Positions 27,026 through 34,784 of a DNA stretch of 64,000 nucleotides are shown piece by piece. The notes beneath the pieces are model-generated. The model made no database searches, was not told the origin of the DNA, and saw only the letters and a list, made by a program, of their open reading frames with translations. The translations under genes were made by a program, and so were the position numbers. The stretch covers positions 4,799,001 to 4,863,000 of the forward strand of contig NZ_CP137852.1 of the NCBI RefSeq assembly GCF_033547095.1. The letters are read 5' to 3'. Numbering within the stretch: position 1 is the stretch's first letter; every line of letters begins with the position of its first letter. This DNA comes from Sediminicoccus rosea. GTDB lineage: Bacteria > Pseudomonadota > Alphaproteobacteria > Acetobacterales > Acetobacteraceae.

Positions 27026-27127
27026 ACCGCCTCGGGCGGTGCGCATCCCGGCCTTGCGCGGCGGGCTCCGGCGCGGATTTGGCGCCTTCGGGATTTGTCC
27101 GAAAGCGGGGTTCCGCCGCGGAGCCCC
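27026..27127 (+). promoter_or_regulatory. structured leader with five hairpins
   Basis: Five hairpins in series: ACCGCC/GGCGGT (27026-27040), GCGCA/TGCGC (27041-27059), GGCGC/GCGCC (27070-27086), TTCGG/CCGAA (27087-27103) and GGGGTTCC/GGAGCCCC (27107-27127, one G-T pair). Hairpins 3 and 4 both carry GGATTTG in or at the loop. No known riboswitch class was recognised. Confidence 0.45.
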
Positions 27128-27131
27128 CCCG

Positions 27132-27153
27132 GTAAGATCGTAAGATGGTAAGG
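27132..27153 (+). repeat. three tandem GTAAGAT-type 8-base repeats
   Basis: GTAAGATC (27132-27139), GTAAGATG (27140-27147) and GTAAGG (27148-27153) lie head to tail, about 40 bases before the M81 gene start. They could be a regulator binding site or an mRNA-level signal. Confidence 0.6.
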
Positions 27154-27191
27154 CGAGACGCCTTCCCGCAGTTCTGTATTGGAGACGGCCC

Positions 27192-28688
27192 GTGAGCCCG
27201 CGCATCGCCCTGTTGGGCTTTTCCATCGAGTGCAACCGCTTCGCGCCCATCGCGACCGAGGCGGATTTCGCCTATCGCTGCCTGCTGCGCGGCGATGCCA
27301 TCGTGACCGATGCGCGCAGCGCCAGCCCCCAGGCACTGGGCGAGATGCCGGGCTTCGTGACCGCCATGGACGCGACCGGCCCCTGGCAGCCGCGCCCCCT
27401 CACCCTCGCCATGGCCGAGCCCAATGGGCCGGTGGACCATGCCTTCTTCGAGAGCCTGATGGAGGAATGGCGCATCGGCCTGCGTGCCCTGCGCGGCCAG
27501 GTGGAGGGCGCCTTCTGCGTCATGCATGGCGCGGGGCTGACGACGGTGCTGGATGACCCGGAGGGCGCGGTGCAGGCGCTGGTGCGGGCCGAGCTGGGGG
27601 AGATCCCCTTCATCTGCACCTATGACCTGCATGCCAATGTCAGCGACGCCAATGTGGCGCTGAACGACGCCTATGTGGGCTATCTGACGAACCCGCACAT
27701 GGATATGCGCGCGCGCGGCGAGGAGAGCGCGGGCCTGATGCGCCGGCTGCTGAAGGGCGAGCGCTTCGTGCGCGCGCATCGCCGCCTGCCGATCGTGGCC
27801 CCCACCGTCTCGCTGCTCACGGCGCAGGGGCCTTATGCGGAGGTGATCAATCTGGGCCAGGAGCGCCGCGCCGCCGATACGCGCATCGTGAATGTCTCGG
27901 TGATGGCGGGCTTCGCCTATGGCGACACGCCCTTCAACGGCATGTGCGCCATCGTCACCGCGACCCACCAGGGCGCCGCCGATGCGCTGACCGATGAGCT
28001 GGCGGACGCCGCCTGGGCGCGGCGCGACCGCTTCGTGGCGAAGCTGACGCCGCTGGAGGAAGCGACCGAGCGCGCAATGACCAGCCCCACGCCGCTCGCC
28101 TTCGCCGATGTCGCCGACAATCCCGGCGGCGGCGGGCGCGGCAACACCATGTGGCTGCTGGAGGCGTTTCATCGCGCGGGTGTGCAGGGCGCGGTGTTTG
28201 GCGTGATCCATGACCCGGCGCTGGTGGCGGAGGCCAAGGCGGTGGGCGTCGGCGGCCAGTTCGAGGCGCGGTTCAACCGCGCGGCCGAACAGGACCCTTT
28301 CAGCCGCCCCTTCGCGGCCGAAGCCGAGGTGAAGGCGCTCTCCGACGGGCATGTGACGGGGCGGCGGGGCATCTTCGCCGGCACGGCGATGCAGCTGGGC
28401 GACACGGCCTGGCTGCGCCTGGGCGGCATTGACGTGGTGGTGATCAGCCAGCGCACGCAATGCGCGGACCCGGCCTTCCTGGAGCATCTGGGCATTGACG
28501 TGGGCGCGGCGCGCTGCGTCGTGGTGAAGTCACGCGGGCATTTCCGCGGCGGCTTCGACGAGTTCTTCCAGCACGAGCAGATCGTGGAGGTGGATGCGCC
28601 GGGCCTCACCTCGCCCATCCTCTCCCGCTTCGACTGGACGAAATTGCCGCGGCCCGTGCTGCCGCTGGATCAGGACGCCTCGCGATGA
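27192..28688 (+). CDS. M81 family (MlrC-like) metallopeptidase
   Basis: A 498-residue protein with a GTG start. It matches the M81 / MlrC group: RIALLGFSIECNRFAP at the N-terminus, GAFCVMHGAGLTT, CTYDLHANVSD and TNPHMDMRARGEES, which supply the His/Asp zinc ligands, and a C-terminal MlrC domain (GGRGNTMWLL onward). The founding member cleaves linearised microcystin, but most homologues have unknown amide substrates. It is the first of four overlapping genes and shares 4 bases with the next. Confidence 0.9.
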   Translation: MSPRIALLGFSIECNRFAPIATEADFAYRCLLRGDAIVTDARSASPQALGEMPGFVTAMDATGPWQPRPLTLAMAEPNGPVDHAFFESLMEEWRIGLRALRGQVEGAFCVMHGAGLTTVLDDPEGAVQALVRAELGEIPFICTYDLHANVSDANVALNDAYVGYLTNPHMDMRARGEESAGLMRRLLKGERFVRAHRRLPIVAPTVSLLTAQGPYAEVINLGQERRAADTRIVNVSVMAGFAYGDTPFNGMCAIVTATHQGAADALTDELADAAWARRDRFVAKLTPLEEATERAMTSPTPLAFADVADNPGGGGRGNTMWLLEAFHRAGVQGAVFGVIHDPALVAEAKAVGVGGQFEARFNRAAEQDPFSRPFAAEAEVKALSDGHVTGRRGIFAGTAMQLGDTAWLRLGGIDVVVISQRTQCADPAFLEHLGIDVGAARCVVVKSRGHFRGGFDEFFQHEQIVEVDAPGLTSPILSRFDWTKLPRPVLPLDQDASR

Positions 28689-29770
28689 ACCTCGATGAAC
28701 TGACCACGCCGGCTTTGGTGCTGGATCTGGGTGTGCTGAAGCGCAACCTGGCCATGATGCAGCGCGCCATCGCGCGCCACCCCGGCGTCGTGCTGCGGCC
28801 ACACCTCAAGACCGCGAAGTCGCGCGATGTGGCGATGTTGGCGGCACCCGATTTCGGCCCCGTCACCGTCAGCACCCTGGCCGAGGCGCGCTACTTCGCC
28901 GAGGGCGGCTGGCGGGACCAGATCTATGCGGTGGGGATCACGCCGCAGAAGCTCGATGCCGTGGCCGCGCTGAATGCCGATGGGGCGGATGTGAAGGTCA
29001 TCACCGATGATGTGGAGGCCGCCCAGGCCATCGCCGCGCATCCGGGAAAGATCCGCGCGCTGGTCGAGGTGGATGTGGGCGAGGGCCGCGGCGGCGTGCC
29101 GCCGGATGAGGCGCGGGCCATCGCGGCCGCACTCGGCGGGAAGCTCGCCGGCGTCTTCACCCATGCCGGCCACTCCTACGGCGGGCGCAGCATCCCCGAG
29201 ATGGCCGCGATCGCCGAGCTGGAGCGCGCGGGCGTGGTGCGCGCCGCTGACGCGCTGCGCGAGGCCGGGTTCAAGCTGGAGATCGTGAGCCTCGGTTCCT
29301 CCCCCACCGCGCTGCATGCGGAGAAGCTGGACGGCATCACCGAGATCCGCGCGGGTGTTTATATGTTCGGGGACCTGTTCCAGGCGCAGCTCGGCACCCA
29401 CCCCGAGGGCGATATCGCGGTGACGGTGCTGGCCAGCGTCATCGGCCGCAAGCCGGCGCGCGGCGCGCTGCTGCTGGATTCCGGCGCGCTGGCCATGAGC
29501 AAGGACCGCAGCACGGAGAAGGCGCCGCGCGACTACGGTTTCGGCCTGGTGCTGGACATGGATGGCGGGAACACGCTGGGCGAGCCGATCCTGACGCGGG
29601 TGCATCAGGAGCATGGCGAGGCGGTGCCCGCGCCCATGCTGCCCATCGGCACGAAACTGCGCGTGGCCCCCAATCATACCTGCCTGACAGCGGCCGCCTT
29701 CGACCGCTATCATGTGGTGGATGGATCGCGCGAGGTGATCGCCGTGTGGGACCGTGTCAACGGATGGTAG
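28685..29770 (+). CDS. DSD1 family PLP enzyme (D-threonine aldolase / D-serine dehydratase-like)
   Basis: A 361-residue fold type III enzyme. It opens with DELTTPALVLDLGVLKRNL, the PLP lysine is in RPHLKTAKS, and the C-terminal metal site is PNHTCLT (His and Cys). Such enzymes cleave D-beta-hydroxy amino acids to glycine plus an aldehyde, or dehydrate D-serine, with a divalent metal. It overlaps the M81 gene by 4 bases and the following Fe-S gene by 7, so it belongs to one pathway with both. The substrate is unknown. Confidence 0.9.
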   Translation: MNLDELTTPALVLDLGVLKRNLAMMQRAIARHPGVVLRPHLKTAKSRDVAMLAAPDFGPVTVSTLAEARYFAEGGWRDQIYAVGITPQKLDAVAALNADGADVKVITDDVEAAQAIAAHPGKIRALVEVDVGEGRGGVPPDEARAIAAALGGKLAGVFTHAGHSYGGRSIPEMAAIAELERAGVVRAADALREAGFKLEIVSLGSSPTALHAEKLDGITEIRAGVYMFGDLFQAQLGTHPEGDIAVTVLASVIGRKPARGALLLDSGALAMSKDRSTEKAPRDYGFGLVLDMDGGNTLGEPILTRVHQEHGEAVPAPMLPIGTKLRVAPNHTCLTAAAFDRYHVVDGSREVIAVWDRVNGW

Positions 29771-30171
29771 CGCATGAGGACTGGTCCGCGCTGCGGGCGG
29801 CGGAGACCCAGCGCATGCTGGCCGCCTGCACCCGCTGCGGCGCCTGCTTCGAGGCCTGCCCGATGGTGCCTTATGCGCGGGATGCGCGCGGCACCGATGC
29901 GAAGGCCGCCGTGACCGGCGTGCTGGATGTGCTCTCCGGCGGCGCCGGCGATGCGGCATCGCGCAACTGGATCAGCGTCTGCACGCGGAGTGGCTCCTGC
30001 AACGAGGCCTGCCCGGAAGCGGTGAATCCCATGCTCATGCTGCGGCTGGCCAAATGGCAGGCGCAGGAGGGGGGCGTGATCCCCAAGCGGGATGCGGCGG
30101 AAACCATGTCCCGCGTGAAGGTCTTCGCGCGGCTGTCTTTCACCGAGAAGGAACAGGGCGAATGGCTGTGA
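29764..30171 (+). CDS. HdrC/GlpC-like iron-sulfur protein
   Basis: A 135-residue protein with two ferredoxin-like cysteine clusters. The first, CTRCGACFEACP, is a complete CxxCxxCxxxCP site. The second, CTRSGSCNEACP, has Ser in place of the second Cys, so it may hold a 3Fe-4S cluster or none. The length and arrangement match HdrC-like subunits that pass electrons to an HdrB-like partner. It overlaps both neighbours, by 7 and 10 bases. The ATG at 29764 is preferred to an upstream GTG at 29746. Confidence 0.85.
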   Translation: MVAHEDWSALRAAETQRMLAACTRCGACFEACPMVPYARDARGTDAKAAVTGVLDVLSGGAGDAASRNWISVCTRSGSCNEACPEAVNPMLMLRLAKWQAQEGGVIPKRDAAETMSRVKVFARLSFTEKEQGEWL

Positions 30172-30992
30172 GCACCTTCTGGTATGGCTGCAACATGACG
30201 CGCCATGGCGAGATCATCCGCCTCAGCCAGCGCATCCTGGAAGCCGTGGGGGTCGAGGCCGCGCCGGTGGGTGGCCCCGGCGCCTGCTGCGGCAGCCCGA
30301 AGGAGAGCACACCGCGCATCGCCGAAGGCATGGCCGACCGGACGATGGAGAAATTCGCCGCCAGCGGGACGCCGCGGGTGATCACCTGGTGCCCCTCCTG
30401 CCACGCCAATCTCGATGATTTCATGGGGCAGACGAAGGAACAGAACTTCGACAGCCAGCATCTCTGCGAGGCGATCCATGAGCAGCGCGCGCGGCTCCAG
30501 CCCCTGCTGACTCAGCGGGTTTCGGCGCGCGTCTTCGTGGACCGGCATGTGGGCTTCCAGGGGCGGGTGCCGGTGAACGACATCATCCCCGAGTTGCTGG
30601 GGATGATCCCGGGGGTTTCCGTGGTGGACCACCCCTATCGCGCGCCGAGCTACATGTGTTTCGGCCTTGCGAGCGTGCCGGGTGCGCTCGCCGATGTGCA
30701 GCGGACCACGCTGGCGGCGATGCGGGAGACGGGGGCGGACACGCTGGTGACCATCTTCCACTCCTGCCACCGCGAGATGATCGGGCTGGAGCGGGACCAC
30801 GGCATCCGCGTGGTGAACTGGGTGCACCTGCTGGCCGAGGGCATGGGGCTGCCCTACGAGGATGAATACAAGGCCTGGCGCAACGCCGAGGACCCCATCG
30901 CGGCCATCGGCGCGGAGCGGGTGGCGGCGGCGGGAGAGGTCGCCGTCCGCAAGCTGGTCGAGCCCGAATTGACCCGGCCGAGGCTGGTGTGA
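30162..30992 (+). CDS. HdrB-like CCG-domain protein
   Basis: A 276-residue heterodisulfide reductase B-like protein. The first CCG motif is intact: Cys in FWYGCNMT, CC in GACCGSP and CxxC in WCPSC. In the second motif only single cysteines remain (YMCFG and HSCHREM), and the expected first Cys is missing. That suggests one non-cubane cluster and a lost second metal site. It overlaps the HdrC-like gene by 10 bases. No FAD-linked oxidase subunit follows, unlike the GlcDEF or GlpABC systems. Confidence 0.85.
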   Translation: MAVSTFWYGCNMTRHGEIIRLSQRILEAVGVEAAPVGGPGACCGSPKESTPRIAEGMADRTMEKFAASGTPRVITWCPSCHANLDDFMGQTKEQNFDSQHLCEAIHEQRARLQPLLTQRVSARVFVDRHVGFQGRVPVNDIIPELLGMIPGVSVVDHPYRAPSYMCFGLASVPGALADVQRTTLAAMRETGADTLVTIFHSCHREMIGLERDHGIRVVNWVHLLAEGMGLPYEDEYKAWRNAEDPIAAIGAERVAAAGEVAVRKLVEPELTRPRLV

Positions 30993-30993
30993 T

Positions 30994-31052
30994 GGGGTCC
31001 GGGGCCAAGGTTTTCCCCCTTGGGCCCCGGCGGGTGCAGGGCGGAGCCCTGG
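30994..31052 (+). terminator. double hairpin at the end of the HdrB-like gene
   Basis: Two bases after the stop, GGGGTCCGGG leads into a long hairpin (30999-31010 with 31018-31030, one bulge, T-rich loop). It is followed by CAGGGC-GGA-GCCCTG at 31037-31051. A similar arrangement stands at 47441-47493. It separates two convergent genes and probably ends both transcripts. Confidence 0.6.
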
Positions 31053-31060
31053 GTTGCCCC

Positions 31061-31513
31061 TTATCCTCCCAAAGCGGCCTTCACGGCGGGCCCGGCCTTG
31101 GCCATGTCCAGGCTCGCGGCATGCTTCGCCTTCAGCACGGCCATGACCTTGCCCATCTCCTTGATGCTGGTGGCGCCGGTTTCGGCCACGGCGGCGGCGA
31201 CGGCGGCGGCCAGCGCCGCGTCATCCATCTGGGTGGGCAGGAAGCTTTCGATCACCTTGATCTCGGCCTCCTCCTTCGCGGCCAGCTCCTCGCGGTTGCC
31301 CTGGCGGTAGAGCTCCACGGATTCGCGGCGGGATTTCGCCATGCCGCGCAGCATGGCGATGATCGCCGGCTCCTCCAGCGGCGGGCCGGGGCGGGCGGCG
31401 ATGTCCATGTCCTTCAGCTTGGCCGTGATCATGCGCAGCGTGCCGGTGGTCGCGGCATCCTTGGCGAGCATGGCGGTTTTCAATTCGGCTGTGAAACGGC
31501 TACGGAGGTCCAT
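31061..31513 (-). CDS. yqeY: GatB/YqeY domain-containing protein
   Basis: A 150-residue helical protein of the YqeY family: DLRSRFTAELKTAMLAKD at the start, SLYRQGNR-like ELYRQGNREELAAKEEAEI in the middle and a C-terminal tail-domain KEMGKVMAVLKAKH. YqeY domains resemble the tRNA-binding tail of GatB, and their role is unclear. AAGGA lies 8 bases before the ATG. It diverges from carA over 94 bases that hold a palindromic operator-like site. This yqeY/carA pairing is usual in alphaproteobacteria. Confidence 0.93.
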   Translation of the reverse strand: MDLRSRFTAELKTAMLAKDAATTGTLRMITAKLKDMDIAARPGPPLEEPAIIAMLRGMAKSRRESVELYRQGNREELAAKEEAEIKVIESFLPTQMDDAALAAAVAAAVAETGATSIKEMGKVMAVLKAKHAASLDMAKAGPAVKAALGG

Positions 31514-31571
31514 GGGATCAATCCTTACACGGGAAGTCGGGAGTGTTTTTCCCAGTGCGCCGGCTCCCGCC

Positions 31572-31600
31572 TTGCCCTGGGAAGTCATTTCCCACATAGT
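31572..31600 (+). promoter_or_regulatory. carA promoter with palindromic operator filling the spacer
   Basis: TTGCCC (31572-31577) and CATAGT (31595-31600) can serve as -35 and -10 with a 17-base spacer. That spacer is exactly the perfect palindrome TGGGAA-GTCAT-TTCCCA (31578-31594). Transcription would begin at about 31607, next to the ATG at 31608. GGGAAGTC recurs at 31531-31538. Each hexamer matches consensus at 4 of 6 positions, so the promoter call rests mainly on the geometry. Confidence 0.55.
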
Positions 31601-31607
31601 GTAGCCC

Positions 31608-32966
31608 ATGCGCTCCGTGGAAGACATCCTAGCCCTCATGGGGGGCGCCGAGGCCGCCGCCGCCCAATGCCAGGTCGGCACCGAGGCCATTCGCAAGTGG
31701 CGGCAGGCCAAATCCATCCCGGCCAAGCACTGGCCCGCGGTGCTGGCGGCCACCGGCCTCTCCCTCTCCGATCTCACCAGCGCGGCCCCAACGCCCCAGG
31801 AAACGCCCATGCCCGATCAAGTCCCCGAAGGTGCCACCGCCGTCCTCGTCCTGGACGATGGCAGCGTGCATTGGGGCCTGGGCTTCGGCGCGCATGGCAC
31901 GAACGAAGCCGAGATTTGCTTCAACACCGGCCTCACCGGCTACCAGGAAACGCTGACCGACCCCTCCTATGCCGGGCAGATCATCAACTTCACCTTCCCG
32001 CATATCGGCATCGTTGGCACCAACCCCGAGGACATGGAGGCGGCGACGCCGGTCGCCCGCGGCCTGATCGTCAAGCAGGACGTGACGGAGCCCGCCAATT
32101 ACCGCGCCACGCTGCACCTGCGCGAATGGCTGAAGCGGCATGGCGTGCCGGGCATCAGCGGCCTCGACACGCGGGCGCTGACGGCGCGCATCCGTGATGG
32201 CGGCGCGCCCAATGGGGTGATCAGCTTCCCGGCCGATGGCCGCTTCGACATCCCGGCCCTGCTCGCCCAGGCCAAGGCTTGGCCGGGGCTGGAGGGCATG
32301 GACCTCGCGAAGGAAGTGACGGCCCGCCAGGCCTATCACTGGGACGAGACCTGCTGGTCCTGGGGCAAGGGCTTCGGCGCGCAGAAGGCGCCCACGCATC
32401 GCGTGGTGGCGCTGGACTATGGCGCGAAGCGCAACATCCTGCGCTGCCTGGCCGATGCCGGCTGCGACGTGACGGTGCTGCCCGCAACGGCCACGGCCGA
32501 AGAGATCCTGCGCGAGAAGCCGGATGGCGTCTTCCTCTCCAACGGCCCGGGCGACCCGGCGGCGACCGGCGCCTATGCCGTGCCCGCCATCCAGGGTGTG
32601 CTGGCGGCGAAGGTGCCGGTCTTCGGCATCTGCCTCGGCCACCAGCTGCTGGCGCTGGCCCTGGGCGCCAAGACCTACAAGCTCGATCGCGGCCATCGCG
32701 GCGCCAACCAGCCGGTGCAGGACCTCGCGACCGGGAAGGTCGAGATCACCAGCCAGAATCATGGCTTCGCGGTGGACCCCAAATCCCTGCCCGAGGGCGT
32801 GGTGGTCACGCATGTCAGCCTCTTCGACGGCACGAACGAGGGCATCGCGGCGCCCGCCAGGCGCGCCTTCTCGGTGCAGTATCACCCGGAAGCCTCGCCC
32901 GGCCCGTCGGATAGCCACTACCTGTTCCATCGGTTCGTGGAGATGATGGCCCAGGCCAAGGCCTGA
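31608..32966 (+). CDS. carA: carbamoyl-phosphate synthase small subunit with N-terminal HTH-like domain
   Basis: 452 residues. From about residue 68 on it is a standard CarA: small-subunit domain (WGLGFGAHGTNEAEICFNTGLTG), then a class I glutaminase with the nucleophile Cys in FGICLGHQ (residue 342) and QYHPEASPGP. It hydrolyses glutamine and passes ammonia to CarB for pyrimidine and arginine synthesis. The first 67 residues form a Cro/YdaS-like helix-turn-helix (ILALMGGAEAAAAQCQVG, then EAIRKWRQAKSIPAKHW). A second start at 31809 has AGGAAA 5 bases upstream and would give the usual length. The ATG at 31608 has no ribosome site and may be leaderless. Confidence 0.93.
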   Translation: MRSVEDILALMGGAEAAAAQCQVGTEAIRKWRQAKSIPAKHWPAVLAATGLSLSDLTSAAPTPQETPMPDQVPEGATAVLVLDDGSVHWGLGFGAHGTNEAEICFNTGLTGYQETLTDPSYAGQIINFTFPHIGIVGTNPEDMEAATPVARGLIVKQDVTEPANYRATLHLREWLKRHGVPGISGLDTRALTARIRDGGAPNGVISFPADGRFDIPALLAQAKAWPGLEGMDLAKEVTARQAYHWDETCWSWGKGFGAQKAPTHRVVALDYGAKRNILRCLADAGCDVTVLPATATAEEILREKPDGVFLSNGPGDPAATGAYAVPAIQGVLAAKVPVFGICLGHQLLALALGAKTYKLDRGHRGANQPVQDLATGKVEITSQNHGFAVDPKSLPEGVVVTHVSLFDGTNEGIAAPARRAFSVQYHPEASPGPSDSHYLFHRFVEMMAQAKA

Positions 32967-32999
32967 CCCAGGTGGCCTGAACACAGGGAGAAACCGGAC

Positions 33000-33758
33000 A
33001 TGTTCGATCTCACGGGGCGCGTGGCGCTCGTCACCGGCGGCAATGGCGGGATCGGGCTGGGCTTCGCCCGCGGCCTGGCCAAGGCCGGCGCCAGCGTGAT
33101 GCTGGCCGGCCGCGACGCCGCCAAGAGCGAGGCCGCGCTCGCCGAACTGCGCGCGCTGGGCGCCCAGGCCGAGGCGGTGAGCGTGGACGTGACCAACACA
33201 GATTCCATCAAGGCGATGGTGGCGGCGACGGTCTCGACCTTCGGGCGGCTCGACATCCTGGTGAACAATGCGGGCACCAACATCCGCTCGCGCCCCGAGG
33301 AGACCTCGCTGGCCGATTGGCACACGGTGCTGAACACCAACCTGACCAGCACGATGTTCGCGGCCCAGGCCGCCTATCCGCACCTGAAGGCGGGCGGCGT
33401 GGGTCGCATCATCAACAACGGTTCCATGCTCTCCATCTTCGGCATGCCGCTGCATGCGGCCTATTCCTCCTCGAAGGGCGCCGTGGTGCAGCTGACGAAG
33501 ACGCTGGCCACCGCCTGGGCGAAGGACGGCATCACGGTCAATTGCGTGCTGCCCGGCTGGATCGACACGGCGCTGACCCGCGGCGCGCGGCGCGACATGC
33601 CGGCGCTGGATCAGAACGTCCGCACCCGCGCCCCCGCCGGCCGCTGGGGCACGCCCGAGGATTTCGAGGGCATCGCGGCCTTCTATGCGAGCGATGCGGC
33701 GGCCTACATCACCGGCACCTCCATCGCCGTGGATGGCGGATATTCGATCCAGGGATGA
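33000..33758 (+). CDS. SDR family NAD(P)-dependent oxidoreductase
   Basis: A 252-residue classical short-chain dehydrogenase. The cofactor loop is TGGNGGIGLGFA, followed by NNAGTN, the catalytic Ser in NNGSMLS and YSSSKGA (Tyr and Lys). The C-terminus ends SIAVDGGYSIQG. Substrates cannot be told from sequence; close relatives act on sugars or 3-oxoacyl compounds. It lies 33 bases after carA, with GGGAG before the start, and may be read from the carA promoter. Confidence 0.9.
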   Translation: MFDLTGRVALVTGGNGGIGLGFARGLAKAGASVMLAGRDAAKSEAALAELRALGAQAEAVSVDVTNTDSIKAMVAATVSTFGRLDILVNNAGTNIRSRPEETSLADWHTVLNTNLTSTMFAAQAAYPHLKAGGVGRIINNGSMLSIFGMPLHAAYSSSKGAVVQLTKTLATAWAKDGITVNCVLPGWIDTALTRGARRDMPALDQNVRTRAPAGRWGTPEDFEGIAAFYASDAAAYITGTSIAVDGGYSIQG

Positions 33759-33762
33759 CGCG

Positions 33763-34137
33763 GTGCCGCTGCCGGAATTCATGCAGATCGAGGCGCCCGT
33801 CTATGCGCCGCGTCGCACCCTCTCCCTCATGGAGACGGAGCAATTCCTGCTGCTCGCCGCCTATCACCTCTGGCGCGACGACATCTGGCCGATTGACGGC
33901 GAGGCGCTGGACAAGCTGCGCGGCGCCCTCTCGCCGCATCCCGTGCGCGACCAGAACAAGCAATTCGGCATGAACGTGCTGGAAATGGCGCTGGACCGGC
34001 TGACGACGGCGGAGCTCATCGAGATTCGCCGCCGCGGCATCGTGCCGACGCCGCGCGCGATCGAGGAGCTCGAGCGCGCCATCGCCGGCACGCGGAAGAG
34101 CGCCGAAGACATGCTGCGCAAGCTGCTGGAGGATTGA
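33763..34137 (+). CDS. hypothetical protein
   Basis: A 124-residue protein from a GTG at 33763, chosen because AGGGA lies 7 bases upstream; an ATG at 33781 is the alternative. It is mostly helical and charged, without signal peptide or membrane segment, and no family was recognised. It starts 4 bases after the SDR stop and overlaps the LysE gene by 1 base, so it is translated within this operon. Confidence 0.65.
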   Translation: MPLPEFMQIEAPVYAPRRTLSLMETEQFLLLAAYHLWRDDIWPIDGEALDKLRGALSPHPVRDQNKQFGMNVLEMALDRLTTAELIEIRRRGIVPTPRAIEELERAIAGTRKSAEDMLRKLLED

Positions 34138-34784
34138 TGCCCTCCCTCGAAACCCTGCTTGTCTTCGCTGCCCTCTCGCTCGGCCTGGTGCTGACGCCCG
34201 GGCCGAACATGCTCTACCTCATCAGCCGTTCCCTGGCGCAGGGAACGCGGGCGGGCATGGTCTCGCTGGCCGGCTGCCAGACGGGCTCGCTCCTCATCAT
34301 GCTTTGCGCGGCGGCGGGCATCACGGCGGCGCTGTTTGCCATTCCCTATGCCTGGGATGCGCTGCGCATCGGCGGCGCGATCTACCTCGCCTGGCTCGCC
34401 TGGCAATGCGTGCGGCCAGGCGCGACGCCCCTCTTCGCGCCGCGCAGCCTGCCGCCCGAACCGGATGCGCGGCTCTTCGCGGTCGGCTTCGCCACCGCAG
34501 CGCTGAACCCCAAGGTCGCGCTGTTCTATGTGGCGGTGCTGCCGCCCTTCCTCGACCCGGCGCTGGGCAACCTCTTCGTGCAGGGCGTGATCCTGGGCGC
34601 GGTGCAGATCATCATCGCCATCGTCTTCGACGGCATCCTGGTCTGGGGGGCCGCCGGCACGGCGCGCTTCCTCGGCACACGGCCCGGCTGGCTCGCCGTG
34701 CAGCGCTACGTGCTCGGCGCGGCGCTGGCGCTGATCGCGGCCAAGCTGGCCTTTGGCGAGGGTTTCTCGGGGGCACGCGGCTGA
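34137..34784 (+). CDS. LysE family translocator
   Basis: A 215-residue inner-membrane protein with about six hydrophobic helices. The N-terminal LTPGPNMLYLISRSLAQG is the LysE/RhtB signature, and FATAALNPKVALFYVAVLPPF is the second conserved block. Family members export amino acids such as lysine, threonine or homoserine lactones. It overlaps the preceding stop by 1 base and the following start by 1 base. Confidence 0.92.
   Translation: MPSLETLLVFAALSLGLVLTPGPNMLYLISRSLAQGTRAGMVSLAGCQTGSLLIMLCAAAGITAALFAIPYAWDALRIGGAIYLAWLAWQCVRPGATPLFAPRSLPPEPDARLFAVGFATAALNPKVALFYVAVLPPFLDPALGNLFVQGVILGAVQIIIAIVFDGILVWGAAGTARFLGTRPGWLAVQRYVLGAALALIAAKLAFGEGFSGARG

Noticed and set aside
26995-27150. Glycine or other known riboswitch before the M81 operon
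   Set aside because: The region is hairpin-rich, but I could not find the conserved core of the glycine, SAM, TPP or cobalamin classes. It is kept only as an unclassified structured leader.
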